Positions 1 to 12,100 of a stretch of 64,000 bases of DNA are shown piece by piece. The position numbers were made by a program, and so were the translations under genes. This stretch comes from Ceratopteris richardii (taxonomy: Eukaryota; Streptophyta; Polypodiopsida; Polypodiales; Pteridaceae): the NCBI GenBank assembly GCA_020310875.1, contig CM035427.1:93790102-93854101 (forward strand). The letters run 5' to 3'. Below the pieces are notes generated by a model that saw only the letters and a list, made by a program, of their open reading frames with translations, made no database searches and was not told the DNA's origin. Within the stretch, counting starts at the first letter, position 1. Each line of letters starts with the position of its first letter.

Positions 1-146
1 TCCACTGTGGACATAAAGTTTCTCCTAGGAACAGGACCTTGCATGTCTTCTGAAGCCATGTGTCTCTCCTCCTCCGAATCACTAGAGGTGTCTGAATAGA
101 TAGAGCGGTGACTGGCGTGATTTGCACTTCCTACCGATTAAATAAC
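1..146 (-). pseudogene. G3 gag, N-terminal start (cut by window edge)
   Basis: Start of a Gag-like reading frame of a giant Ty3/gypsy element, read right to left and leaving the window at base 1. The frame is open from a TAA near 144; the first ATG is at 59-57 and begins MASEDMQGPV. Codons before that ATG spell an acidic Ser/Asp stretch (SDTSSDSEEE) resembling SDTSDSD just before the first Met of G1 Gag at 29565. This similarity and the position downstream of a leader, PBS and LTR are why I call it gag. No catalytic or zinc motif lies in the visible part, so the call rests on context. Confidence 0.5.
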
Positions 147-286
147 ACTTCTTTGGCTACTTAGCACCCATCCTGACCTTAAGTTCATCCACTCTCCTGT
201 GGCTATTTTGGTTCCTCTCTATCCCCTAATTGTCTCCTCAATAGCCTCAAATTTTGCCCTTAAAAAATGCTCATAATATTTTGGAC

Positions 287-875
287 GATACCACTCTAGC
301 GATACTACACTAGGCGATACAACTATTGCCACGATACGATACCAATATACACCGCGATACGATACTTCTACAGGTGACAATATGATACTCGGGAAGTCGA
401 CGATAAGCGATACGATACTGCACCTTGACACGATACGATACTATATGGCTCAAGCAATACGATACCACTTTTTCCATGATACGATACTTCGACTCCTCAC
501 GATACGATACCTGTGCATGTCGCGATATGATACTGCAAACCAACACGATACGATACTAAAATTTTTCACGATACGATACCAAAAGATTCAACGATACGAT
601 ATTGGGTACACGAGACGATACCAAGAATACTCGAGATACAATACCTGTGCAAAGTAGCGATACGATACCGATACAATGCACGATACGATATTGAGATCCC
701 TCGTGATACGATACCGCTTGGTCAACGATACAATACCATGACCAGGATGATACGATACCAAGTGGACCGCAATACGATACCACTGGCAGATCGCGATTGC
801 GATATCAACTTGATGATACGATACTAAAAATGGTATCACGATACCTCAAGCGGTATGTGACAATACGATACTTTA
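287..875. repeat. Minisatellite, 23-bp period, GATACGATAC core (G3 leader)
   Basis: About two dozen copies of a core GATACGATAC (often ACGATACGATACC), separated by about 13 bp that differ from unit to unit. Core starts at 333, 356, 379, 409, 432, 456, 478, 501, 524, 547, 570, 593, 635, 659, 682, 705, 727, 749, 771 and 815 show spacing of 22-24 bp nearly throughout. Open frames across it on either strand (Val-Ser-Tyr-Arg-rich on the minus strand) are by-products of the repeat. It lies between the gag start and the PBS of G3, that is, in the element's leader. Confidence 0.9.
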
Positions 876-1556
876 GGGAGTATCGTGATACTAGGTAATT
901 TTGGTATTGCAATACCAAAACTCAACTGATCGCGATACTATAGCCAAAATCGCTTCAAACACAAAAAAAAATTGTACCCCTATGTTTCTCTCTCACTCCT
1001 CACCCTCTGTCTCACTCAAAAAATCTCTTAAATCTCTCTATCCCACCCCGTGATACTGAATACATCTTGAATCACGTGAATTTGTGCTTTCAAGAAACTT
1101 TTGATGTTGAACTCTTAATGTAGCTTACCTTTGGGATATCTTTCTTAAGTTTTGAGCTCACTAGGTAGCTTTGAGGGCTTGTACTGTGCGATACTACTCA
1201 GGAAATACCGATCTCTATGTGCAGGCAATACCACTTTCTGAGCAAGTGTCAAATGAACTATTTTTTTTGGTTTTTATAGTTTTTGATGACTGAAGCCTAT
1301 TCTACACTAACTTGGTAATTTTCTTTGAAATTTTCTTTATGATTTTAACTCACTCCTACTCCACTTCTCTCCTTGACCTAACCCTAACTCCTTCACTCCT
1401 AACCCTAAACCTAAAAACTCATTACACACACCTCCGGTATGTGAAGTAACTAGTGCTGAAGTGTCTGACTACTTGCCACTAAACGAATTCACTTCTACAA
1501 GTACAATTCCTTCACTCCATAGCTATAACCATCACGAAGGCACCTTGGTTGGGTGT
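876..1556 (-). other. G3 leader, non-coding
   Basis: Between the minisatellite and the PBS of G3. It is AT-rich with a pyrimidine-rich block (TCTCTCTCACTCC near 987) like the one in the same relative place in G1 (near 30940). I see no gene or further repeat array. Confidence 0.6.
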
Positions 1557-1576
1557 GTTCCCTGACAACAGCGCCA
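1557..1576 (-). promoter_or_regulatory. Primer binding site of G3 (tRNA-Asp type)
   Basis: On the minus strand this reads TGGCGCTGTTGTCAGGGAAC. The 3' end of plant tRNA-Asp(GTC) complements TGGCGCCGTTGCCGGGGA; three positions differ, all transitions. It lies 4 nt inside the LTR, the normal place for a minus-strand primer site. tRNA-Asp priming is typical of plant Athila/Tat elements. Confidence 0.8.
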
Positions 1577-1580
1577 AAAA

Positions 1581-2369
1581 TGTGTTCTATCTCTCTTTCC
1601 ATCTTGTTTCGCTTCACCGCCTGCTCTTGGTGGATGAGGAATCCATGTGCAACCTCCCATGAAATGTCCTGGTTGTTATCTTTCTTTAGTTCCACTCCTT
1701 AGGACCTGGTTCTTTGATGTTTTCACCTGATGCATGCCCCTACAGGGCTTCGGGTAGAGAATTGTTCTTTTTCTTCATTCCAAAATTTTGAATTTGCTTC
1801 TTTCCTGCAGATTTTCATCTTCTGTATTATCTCTTGTGTGTGTGTGAAGCTTGGAATGTGTGTGTAGGACTCTTTTCTACCTCCCCCCATCACTTTTGAA
1901 CTCTTGTAGTGTGTGTGTGAGCAAGTACGAATTGTGGAGTGAGTGAAGGTGTTTCCTGCCATTCACTATTTTGGCCATAACTTGAAGAGCGGTTGTCATA
2001 TTTGAGAGAAAACACCACTAATAGATGCATCTTATCAAGAGCTTCGAAAGCAACTCAGTATTTGGCCATATTTGAAGTTCGCAGCTAGGAGAAACATTCA
2101 AATTTGTGTTTACTATTGTAAGTGGTATCGCGGCAGACAATTTCAGAGATTAAGTGAGTTAGAGAGGTAATTTAGTCTTTTCTCTTGCATTTTAGCTGAA
2201 CCACTTCATTTTCTCATCACGTGTGCACACGTCCTCATACACTTGGTTAGGTAGGTTCTTCGGATTGATAATTAAGCGTGTGTCAATCCACCACTATGCG
2301 TACTTGTGTGGCAAATGGGATTTAGTCTCTTTGGCACAACTCCCTAAGACCTTGTGACTTAGGTACACA
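1581..2369 (-). repeat. 5' LTR of G3
   Basis: 789-bp block bounded by TGTGT at the left and ACACA at the right, next to the PBS. The right edge falls exactly where the RT reading frame of copia B1 is interrupted. The five bases outside (GTGCA, 2370-2374) should be one copy of the target-site duplication; the other copy and the 3' LTR lie left of the window. The LTR's existence is inferred from PBS position, TG..CA ends and interruption of B1, because the partner LTR cannot be seen. Confidence 0.7.
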
Positions 2370-5290
2370 GTGCATATCCTTTAGCTATCAATCGTGCTTT
2401 ATACCTGCTTATGCTACCATCAGCATTATGTTGGACCTTGTAAACCCATTTGCAGCCTATGGGTTTCTTTCCTTGTGACAATGGAACCAGCTTCCATGTA
2501 TCATTTCCATAAAGTGCAGCCATCTCCTCATCCATAGCTTTTTCCCAATCTGCAATTCCAATTGCATCTTCAAAGCAAGAAGGTCCAGCATCTTGTATTA
2601 CCTTTGTCATGTAGGCACAATGACGAGCCATATAACTATCATACGTCAATCGTTGCACTGAATTCCGCATCCCCCCAGATCTTCTTCGTCTTGGGTCACT
2701 TCTCCTTGTATCATCTGCATGTGCCCTTCTTAGTCCTGGAGTCTTCACAGAGGGCAGTCCAAGTTCCTCATCAAGACTCTTTTTTGAACCACTTGAATCT
2801 CCATCAACGTCTTCAAAACCTGCACATGTTTTATGACCTGCAAAAAGCTTTTCTTTACCTTTCTTGGATGTATTTGATGAATTTGTTGGACTGAAATTTT
2901 CATACAATCCACTCCATGGATTTGAGTTGGAACTATTGCTTGGTGATGCATCCGGTCTACTCAAAACTTGAGATTCTGTACTTGATCTTTTAGCATTTTC
3001 TTTGTCATTTGGTTCAAGATTCAGTGCTTCTTTGGCGTCTACATAGAAGCTTGACATTTCATCAAATACCACATCTCTGCTCACTTTTACCTGTCATGTG
3101 AGTGGGTTATAACATTTATATCCCTTTTGCTCAATGGAGTATCCAATGAAGACACACTTTTCTGCTTGGATCAAGCTTGATCCTCAATTCATATGGGACA
3201 TGTACATATGCAATAGAGCCAAAAACTTTCAGATGTGATAAGTTTGGCTTTTTACCTGTAAACTCTCTTCAGGTGTAACTTGATGTACAACAGTAGTCGG
3301 AGTTCTATTCATGATGTATACAGTAGTATGCACAACTTCTGCCCAATAACAATGAGGCATATTCTTCTCACTCATCAAGGCTCTTGCTATTTCTACAATA
3401 TCTCTATTTTTGCATTCAGCAATGCCATTCTATTGTGGTGTGTACCTGCATGAAAACTGATGCTGAATTCCATGATTTTTTAGAAAACTGCTGAACTTAT
3501 TTGACATGTATTCATGTCCTCCATCAGATCTTAATGTTTGAATGTACTTCTCTGGCTGCTTTTGCACCATAGCTTTAAAACTCAGAAAGTAAGTGAACAC
3601 CTCACTCTTCTCTTTCATGAAATATACCCATACTTTGTGTGTATGGTCATCAATGAAAGTAACATAAAACCTGCATCCGCCCATAGATGTGGTCTTTGCT
3701 GGCCTCCAAACATCTGTATGTACTACTTCTAGTACATTCTCACTAACATGCTTGCTACACATACCTTTTGCATTTCTACAACTTTGAAATTTGGTAGTCC
3801 ATGGACAATCTCCTTTGACTGCATCAATTTTAGCCTTTGCAAGTTTGCATGTCCAATCCATTTGTGCCACATCTCTATATCTGCAATAACTCTTGCACCT
3901 TTTGCAAACATGGCTGCATTCATTTCAGGAATCTTCACATTTAAGGTGAACATCCTACCCACTTTGTTTCCTTTGGCAACCAATCGTCCATCTTGCTTGT
4001 ACTCTTCTAGATATAATCCATCAGCATTGAACCTGACTTGTAATCCTTGGTCAACCATTTGGCCAACAGAAACCAGATTCTTTGTTATATTTGGAACATG
4101 AAGCACATCAGCAAGATGTTTTACCTTTCCATCCTCCATCGATAGTGTTATGTTTCTTGTATGCTCAATAGGATGTGATGTGTCATCACTTGTTTCAACA
4201 TATCCAGGAACTGGCAATTTTTTCAAAGTACTAAACATTCCGCATGACTCGTCATGTGATTTGAAGCACCTCAATCAACATACCAGACATTATCATTTGA
4301 TTTTGAAACACCAACAGACATCGCATTCATCATGTGATGTTGACCCATGAATAGATTCTCAAAATCATATGCACTTGTGGATGCATAGTTATTCTGCTGC
4401 CTTTTGTTATTTTGATTCTTCAACCTTCAATCATGTTCAAAGTGTCCAAGTTTACCACGATTCCCATATCCTTTACTGTTGTTACCTAAATCATTTCTTT
4501 GGAAATTTATGGGGACTCTTTGACTCCCCTTGCCTCGAAACTATCCTCTTCCTCCTGCATCATTCTGTTGTTGACTTTGGTCTTGGTTACTATTTCATCT
4601 TCCACTTCCAAAACCTCTACCTCTGCCTCTTCCTCTACTTGAGTAGAATACCTACTCAGAACTAGATTTTCCTTGGGATTTTGAATCCTCACCAAGATTC
4701 CTTTCTTCAATAATCAACTTAGATACCAGATCAGCTAAATTCGGAATATTTTCCCTAGTCTGTATAGAAGTTCTGAACTGCTTATATGCAGCTCCTAAAC
4801 CACGAAGACACACTTCCACCTTATCATCATCATCTACATTAACGCCAATAGATGCAAGTGACTCACATATGCTTTTGATTTTCAAGGTGTAGTCACTTAT
4901 CGACATGCTCTTCTTCTCCAATGTATGCAGCTCATTCTTGAGTTGCAATTTCCGTGCCTTTGTATTGGTCTCATACAATGTGACCAAACTGTTCCAAGCC
5001 TCTTTTGGAGTCTTGGCATCTTGTATGTGTCCAATCATGCTATCCTATTCGCTAAAAGATAGCCAGTACATTACCTTTTGTGCTCCTTGATTCCATTCCT
5101 CATATGCTCTTACCTGATCTATAGTTTGATTTCTTTTTGGTAACTGCGGAGCATTTTCATTCTCTCCTTCGATGTACTTCCAGTAGCCTTTTCCCATCAG
5201 GAAATTTTTCATTCTGAATCTCCAAGCATGGAAGTTGTTCTTGTCTAGCTTATCGCTCATAAACTGACTCATTCTATCTACGTTTGCCAT
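2370..5290 (-). pseudogene. B1 gag-pol polyprotein, decayed and 3'-interrupted
   Basis: Copia-type Gag-Pol. Gag starts with Met at 5290 (MANVDRMSQF) and runs in pieces to about 4500; the zinc knuckle near 4430 is recognisable but its first and last Cys are lost. Protease is near 4280, with the DSGASNH-type motif broken by a stop right after the Asp. The integrase zinc region follows (IEMWHKWIGH near 3870), then an Asp in VHTDVWRP (about 3720) and RSDGGHEY (about 3510); this region has several frameshifts. The linker and RT N-terminus (2370-3084) are one good frame ending in YKARLIAKGYA just before the G3 LTR. Many stops; not functional. Confidence 0.85.
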
Positions 5291-5678
5291 TTCTATAGCA
5301 ATTCACAACGCTGCAAAACACTACAAGTAGCACTTCTACTTGAACACTGTCCCGCTATGATGTGACAGTTCAATCTCAAAAAAACACAGTTTTTGTGTAT
5401 CAACAGTACACAAAATTGCTTTAAATTCTGGATCTAGAATATACAAGTGTTGTCGAACACAAGGCAAGTTATAGTTTCTGAAACTGACCTAGTTTTTTTG
5501 TGGGCCCCACCTTGCGGGCTCGAAATGGAGGTCGAGATGGCTCTGAAACTTTGATCTGACAAAAACCTTCACGTCGATTTTTGTAGCAAACGGAGGCCAT
5601 TTGTGAATGGTGTTTTCTCCATGCCTTGCTGCGTACTCTTCATCGTCGCCTTCTCCATGAGCTCTCTACAGCCACGCT
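5291..5678 (-). other. B1 leader (5' untranslated)
   Basis: Sequence between PBS and gag of B1. It includes GCAAGGTGGGGCCCA (minus strand, near 5510), which is repeated with changes in B2 near 48700, supporting that B1 and B2 are one family. No gene seen. Confidence 0.7.
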
Positions 5679-5691
5679 GGCTCTGATACCA
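5679..5691 (-). promoter_or_regulatory. Primer binding site of B1 (tRNA-iMet)
   Basis: Minus strand reads TGGTATCAGAGCC, the standard copia primer site complementary to the 3' end of initiator tRNA-Met, directly abutting the LTR. Confidence 0.92.
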
Positions 5692-6074
5692 TGTCATGAG
5701 GAAGGAGATAAGGAAGAGAGCTCACACACACACTCTCACTCTCAAGGAGAAGCACACACACAGATTGAGGCAAGGAAGAATGATCTTCTTCTTCTTCTTA
5801 TATTACATAAAAAAGGAATGTACAAGAATGACCTAAAAAAACAAAAATACAAGAAGTGCAAAATATAAAGATCAGTACATAAGGAAATACATAATGTCCA
5901 CGAATGAGTGAGCTGGCAAGGAACAAATATGCCATCACTCTCGGTAGATAAATCTAATAAAGCTCAATGAAGTATCCCTGACATATACCAGCGTGACCAC
6001 TATACATGTCAGAGAAATGAAAAACAGGTACGTGTCATCCTGGATCATCACATGTTGAGCTTGATATCTCAACA
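5692..6074 (-). repeat. 5' LTR of B1
   Basis: 383-bp LTR, plus-strand edges TGTCATGAGG and CTCAACA. It matches the B2 LTR at 53128-53519 (TTGAGATATCAAG at one edge, CTCTCTTCCTTATCTCCTT at the other). A CTT run near 5780 corresponds to a longer GAA run in B2. The far edge is directly followed by the G1 target-site duplication. Confidence 0.85.
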
Positions 6075-6078
6075 TTTA
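6074..6078. repeat. Target-site duplication of G1, left copy (ATTTA)
   Basis: ATTTA directly before the TGTCACT edge of the left LTR. The same five bases follow the right LTR at 31817-31821. Confidence 0.9.
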
Positions 6079-6715
6079 TGTCACTCTAGCATAATGGAAG
6101 TACAAATGCGAGGAGCTTCACCTCGGAAGTGTCAATCCATGGAGAAGTTAGGCCGATATGAAGATCAAGAGTGAATGATGTGTATAAAGAAGATGGTGAG
6201 AAATGCAAGAGCATACACACACATGTATACACACACACAAGGAAACTCATGATCGAGATCAATGGTAGGCAAGAAAAGAACTCTTAATCACTATCATCAT
6301 CATCTAGTTACAATAGCTCTTCTAGCTCTAGCTCATAGGTTCAATCATAAACTAACAACAACCTCAAAATGCAAAATGAGCTCTCTAGCTCTATTTATAG
6401 TTTTTGCCTAGTTTTGACCAGTTTCACATCTAGTGATCAGCATAGTTAAAAAATAGGTTCTAGCTCTAATTTGAACTATCTAACGACTTCCAAAAATTAC
6501 AAAAATTGGTGTGAGATTTCTACTTAGACTCCTCAAGCTCAAGGACTCCTCGGATTGCACAAAATGGAGTCACATTTGTAGTAATTGGATGTATATACAT
6601 ATAATACATTGGTTTAGTGATAAAAATCACTGTTGTCATGATGAAGTCTTCTGAGTAGCTTTAAGTGCTTCCTCTTCTTCTATGACAACCAGTACTTGAA
6701 CCTTTCCCTTGAACA
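6079..6715 (-). repeat. 3' LTR of G1
   Basis: 637 bp, plus-strand edges TGTCACTCTAG and CTTGAACA, matching 31198-31816 along its length apart from substitutions and small indels (for example an extra ATGTATACACACACACA-like stretch near 6224). Confidence 0.93.
6391..6400 (-). promoter_or_regulatory. TATA box in G1 3' LTR
   Basis: Minus strand CTATAAATAG, about 315 nt into the LTR. The equivalent in the other LTR (31491-31500) has mutated to ACTATAACTA, which would weaken transcription from the 5' LTR. Confidence 0.6.
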
Positions 6716-9290
6716 CTCCCCTCCTCCTTGAATCTGTCATCCCTGACAGAACCTGATTTAGCGTGAGTAATGTAGTTGGTGAGCAAGTCTGTTGCCAAGG
6801 TGTGTTCGGTGATGCAAAGTCCCTGGATAAGATCACATTCAAGTTTCTCCCAATCAATGGGTTGGGGTTCATCTAGAGGTGGGTGCATATAATGTTCTAA
6901 ATACATGATTTATTCACAAGCAAACAGGTGTAGCAAATGCATTGGATGATTGATAGACACTTTTGAGTGAAATTCCCAGAAGTTGGTAATGAACATTTCT
7001 TCAAATGTCTGCTTGTAGCAAGCGGGCATGTACTTAAATCTGAAGTGCCAAGCATAGCATACCTTGAGAGAAGGTGTTGTGCTCATGTCGTAAACTAGGT
7101 CCAAGTTCCCATATTCAAAGCCTGGTGTATTTACGGTGGGAGCCTTGACACATCGAAAGGTCTTGAATACAATCTGCATCATATAAAAAATCTTTATAGT
7201 CATTTGAGTGGCAATATCGTTCATCGGGTGGAGACGTGGTAACCAATGGCGAATGGTGGCCATCATATAGTTGACAATCATAGTATTTTTCGTGGGAGGC
7301 ATGAGATAGGGATAGATTTACCAATCCTTGCATTGATGATTATACTGAACCTTAATAGCGAATGCCTTCAAGTACGTCTGCACGGAATTGGTCCATAACA
7401 CGGGTTGTATTTCAAGTGTGTCAGTGTGCACATCCATGTATGCATCATTTCCGGTTACTTTTGTAATAAGTCGACGTGCCAAGTGGTTTGATATATGCAG
7501 CCTCACTCTGCTTGTGGTGAAAAATGTTTGAGCTCGAATTGTGTGGCATGCGTGGGGCACTTCTGAGTCTCTTTCTCCACTTGAAAATTATATTCCTCTA
7601 GCAAAAGAAAATATGGCTTATACTGTAATTCACTGAACATTATATGTTTGCGGGGGGTGGTAGTAGCAAGGTGACTTGAGAATAACTTCTTTGCGATTTG
7701 CCATCACATGGAGTTGTGCATCTATGCAAGCAGAGTGTGTCTTACCCAATTCCTCGATGGTCTTTAGCCAAGTTGGCGGAGGTAATTCGTAGGTGTCCTG
7801 TCCTTCAAGGGATGAGCAGCAACCAACAACATGTAAGGGTACGTATTCTTCTTCAAATGTTTCCTTGACAGGGATAGGTATTGTTTCCTCTGGTTTTGAT
7901 AGATCAGGTGTTGACTCTGGTTAAGGGGGTTTCTTCATATTAGATACTTGGGTCTGTAACTCTTGTACTTTCATAAGTAGTGCATTCAATTCTTCCAACA
8001 GAGACGGTGGTGCCACTTCTTGTACAATAGTTGGTCCCAAAGAATCTTTAAGCAACAAAGTTTTATTGGTTTCCTTGAGGGTTAGGCATTCTTCCTGTAA
8101 ATGGTTATAGTCCTCAAGCACGCATGCATGGTCTTCCAAGAGGATCTACATCGATTTGAAGGGGGGAGTGGCTTAAAAGCAAGACGGACTAAGAGGCATG
8201 TCCAGATTGTCCAATGTAGCTTCAAAATTCTCATGATTCTGCTGTTGCAGGCATTGATTCTCCTCCTTCACAGCATTGAGGTGTCGACGAAGAAGTACCA
8301 TATTGTGTGATAGTTGGGCATTTCACATCAAGTGAACATCTAATTGGGATTCAACACCCTTGATCCGTTCCTGTACCTGAGCTTCAAGAGTTTTCTACTG
8401 CTTTTTATGTTCAGCTTCCAAGTTTTGATACTTCATGTTAAGCTCCTCATTCTATAGGGTGAGGGCATCTAAGTGTACCTATAAATCTTGTGTAGTACAT
8501 TGTAGGGTGGAATGCTTTTGCTCGAGCAATGAATATTCAACATTAATTTGTTGCAGACACTATATCATTTGCTGGATAGTAGCATCAACATTGGATGAGG
8601 AAGATGATGCAAGGGTGGGGAATGCAACATGCAGGGTAGTTTGTAATGCAATGGGAGTGGGAGTAGGGATAGGGATAGTGGATGCAGTGGTGAGTGATGG
8701 AAGTGACATGCGAATAGGTGATGTGTGAGATGTGTTACGTGGTGTGGTGGATGCATGTAATTGTACATCTAGTGAAGTGGTGGGTGAGATGTCCATGTCA
8801 CAAGTGGAATTTTCAGTGATTGCAACATGAAAGAGTGATGTTGGTGCTATGGTGCATGGTGGTGGGTGCAATTGTGTAGTGAGAGGTGAGTGAGGAGATG
8901 TGCTTGGTGGCCATAAAAAGGGGACTAGTGGGCGAAGCTCGTGAGAAGGTCTTACAAATGGAAAAGGTGTAGATAAGGGCTACAAAAATGAAGTGAACGA
9001 AGTATAGAAAGAGGTTGGCTGTGTGAAGATGGGAAAGGAGTACAGTGGATTAGTGGTATATGAGGGGAAACGCGGGGGAGGGGAAACGATGGGTGGCATC
9101 ATGATAGGTGGAATGGATACAAGGGAAATGGAAGTAGTGGTCAAAATTGGGCTGGAGATAGGGGGCCAAACAGACAGGGGGGATGGAATGCAAACTTCAG
9201 GGCTATCTACAACATCAGGGGAGGTGGGGGTTGGGATCGACTGAGAAGGGAGGGTTTCACCAAGGGTATATACAGGGGAAGTGTAACCTC
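6661..9290 (-). pseudogene. G1 3'-most ORF: Pro/Ser/Thr-rich, coiled-coil protein of unknown function
   Basis: One continuous minus-strand frame of about 870 codons, broken by about a dozen stops but no visible frameshift. The N-terminal 200 or so residues (9290-8600) are rich in Pro, Ser and Thr. Residues around 8560-7950 form heptad-rich coiled coil with many Leu, Glu and Gln. A more globular, His/Tyr-rich C-terminal part (7560-6910) follows. The frame reads through the PPT and ends about 18 codons inside the 3' LTR. Several stops are TAG where coiled-coil context suggests CAG. It occupies the position of the env-like gene in Athila elements, but I see no convincing signal peptide or membrane span and cannot name a family. 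An env-position or additional ORF is the best description. Confidence 0.6.
6716..6733 (-). promoter_or_regulatory. Polypurine tract of G1
   Basis: Minus strand reads AAGGAGGAGGGGAG directly before the 3' LTR, where plus-strand DNA synthesis is primed. It overlaps the end of the 3' ORF. Confidence 0.85.
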
Positions 9291-12090
<2,800 letters not shown>

Positions 12091-12100
12091 CAACTGGAAG

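Larger units (their letters stand above)
2370..6074 (-). mobile_element. Ty1/copia element B1 (interrupted by G3)
   Basis: Minus-strand copia element with 5' LTR, PBS, leader, gag, protease, integrase and the beginning of RT. It is cut at 2370 by the G3 LTR, so RT C-terminus, RNase H and 3' LTR should lie left of the window. It belongs to the same family as B2 at 48.65-53.5 kb (matching leader, gag, integrase-RT linker and LTR edges). Its 5' LTR ends ...CTCAACA at 6074, where G1 begins after its ATTTA duplication. Confidence 0.85.

Noticed and set aside
219..839. Val-Ser-Tyr-Arg-rich open frames on both strands
   Set aside because: They are produced by the GATACGATAC minisatellite, which has no stop in several frames.
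287..875. CRISPR-like look of short repeats with unique spacers
   Set aside because: The repeat core is only 10-13 bp, the spacers about 13 bp, the surroundings are plant retrotransposons and there are no cas genes.
1400..1720. Minus-strand 66-codon frame near the G3 PBS
   Set aside because: It crosses the PBS and LTR edge and shows no domain, so it is not a supported gene.
3748..4101. Plus-strand open frames opposite B1 integrase
   Set aside because: Antisense shadow of the minus-strand integrase, which carries the recognisable motifs.
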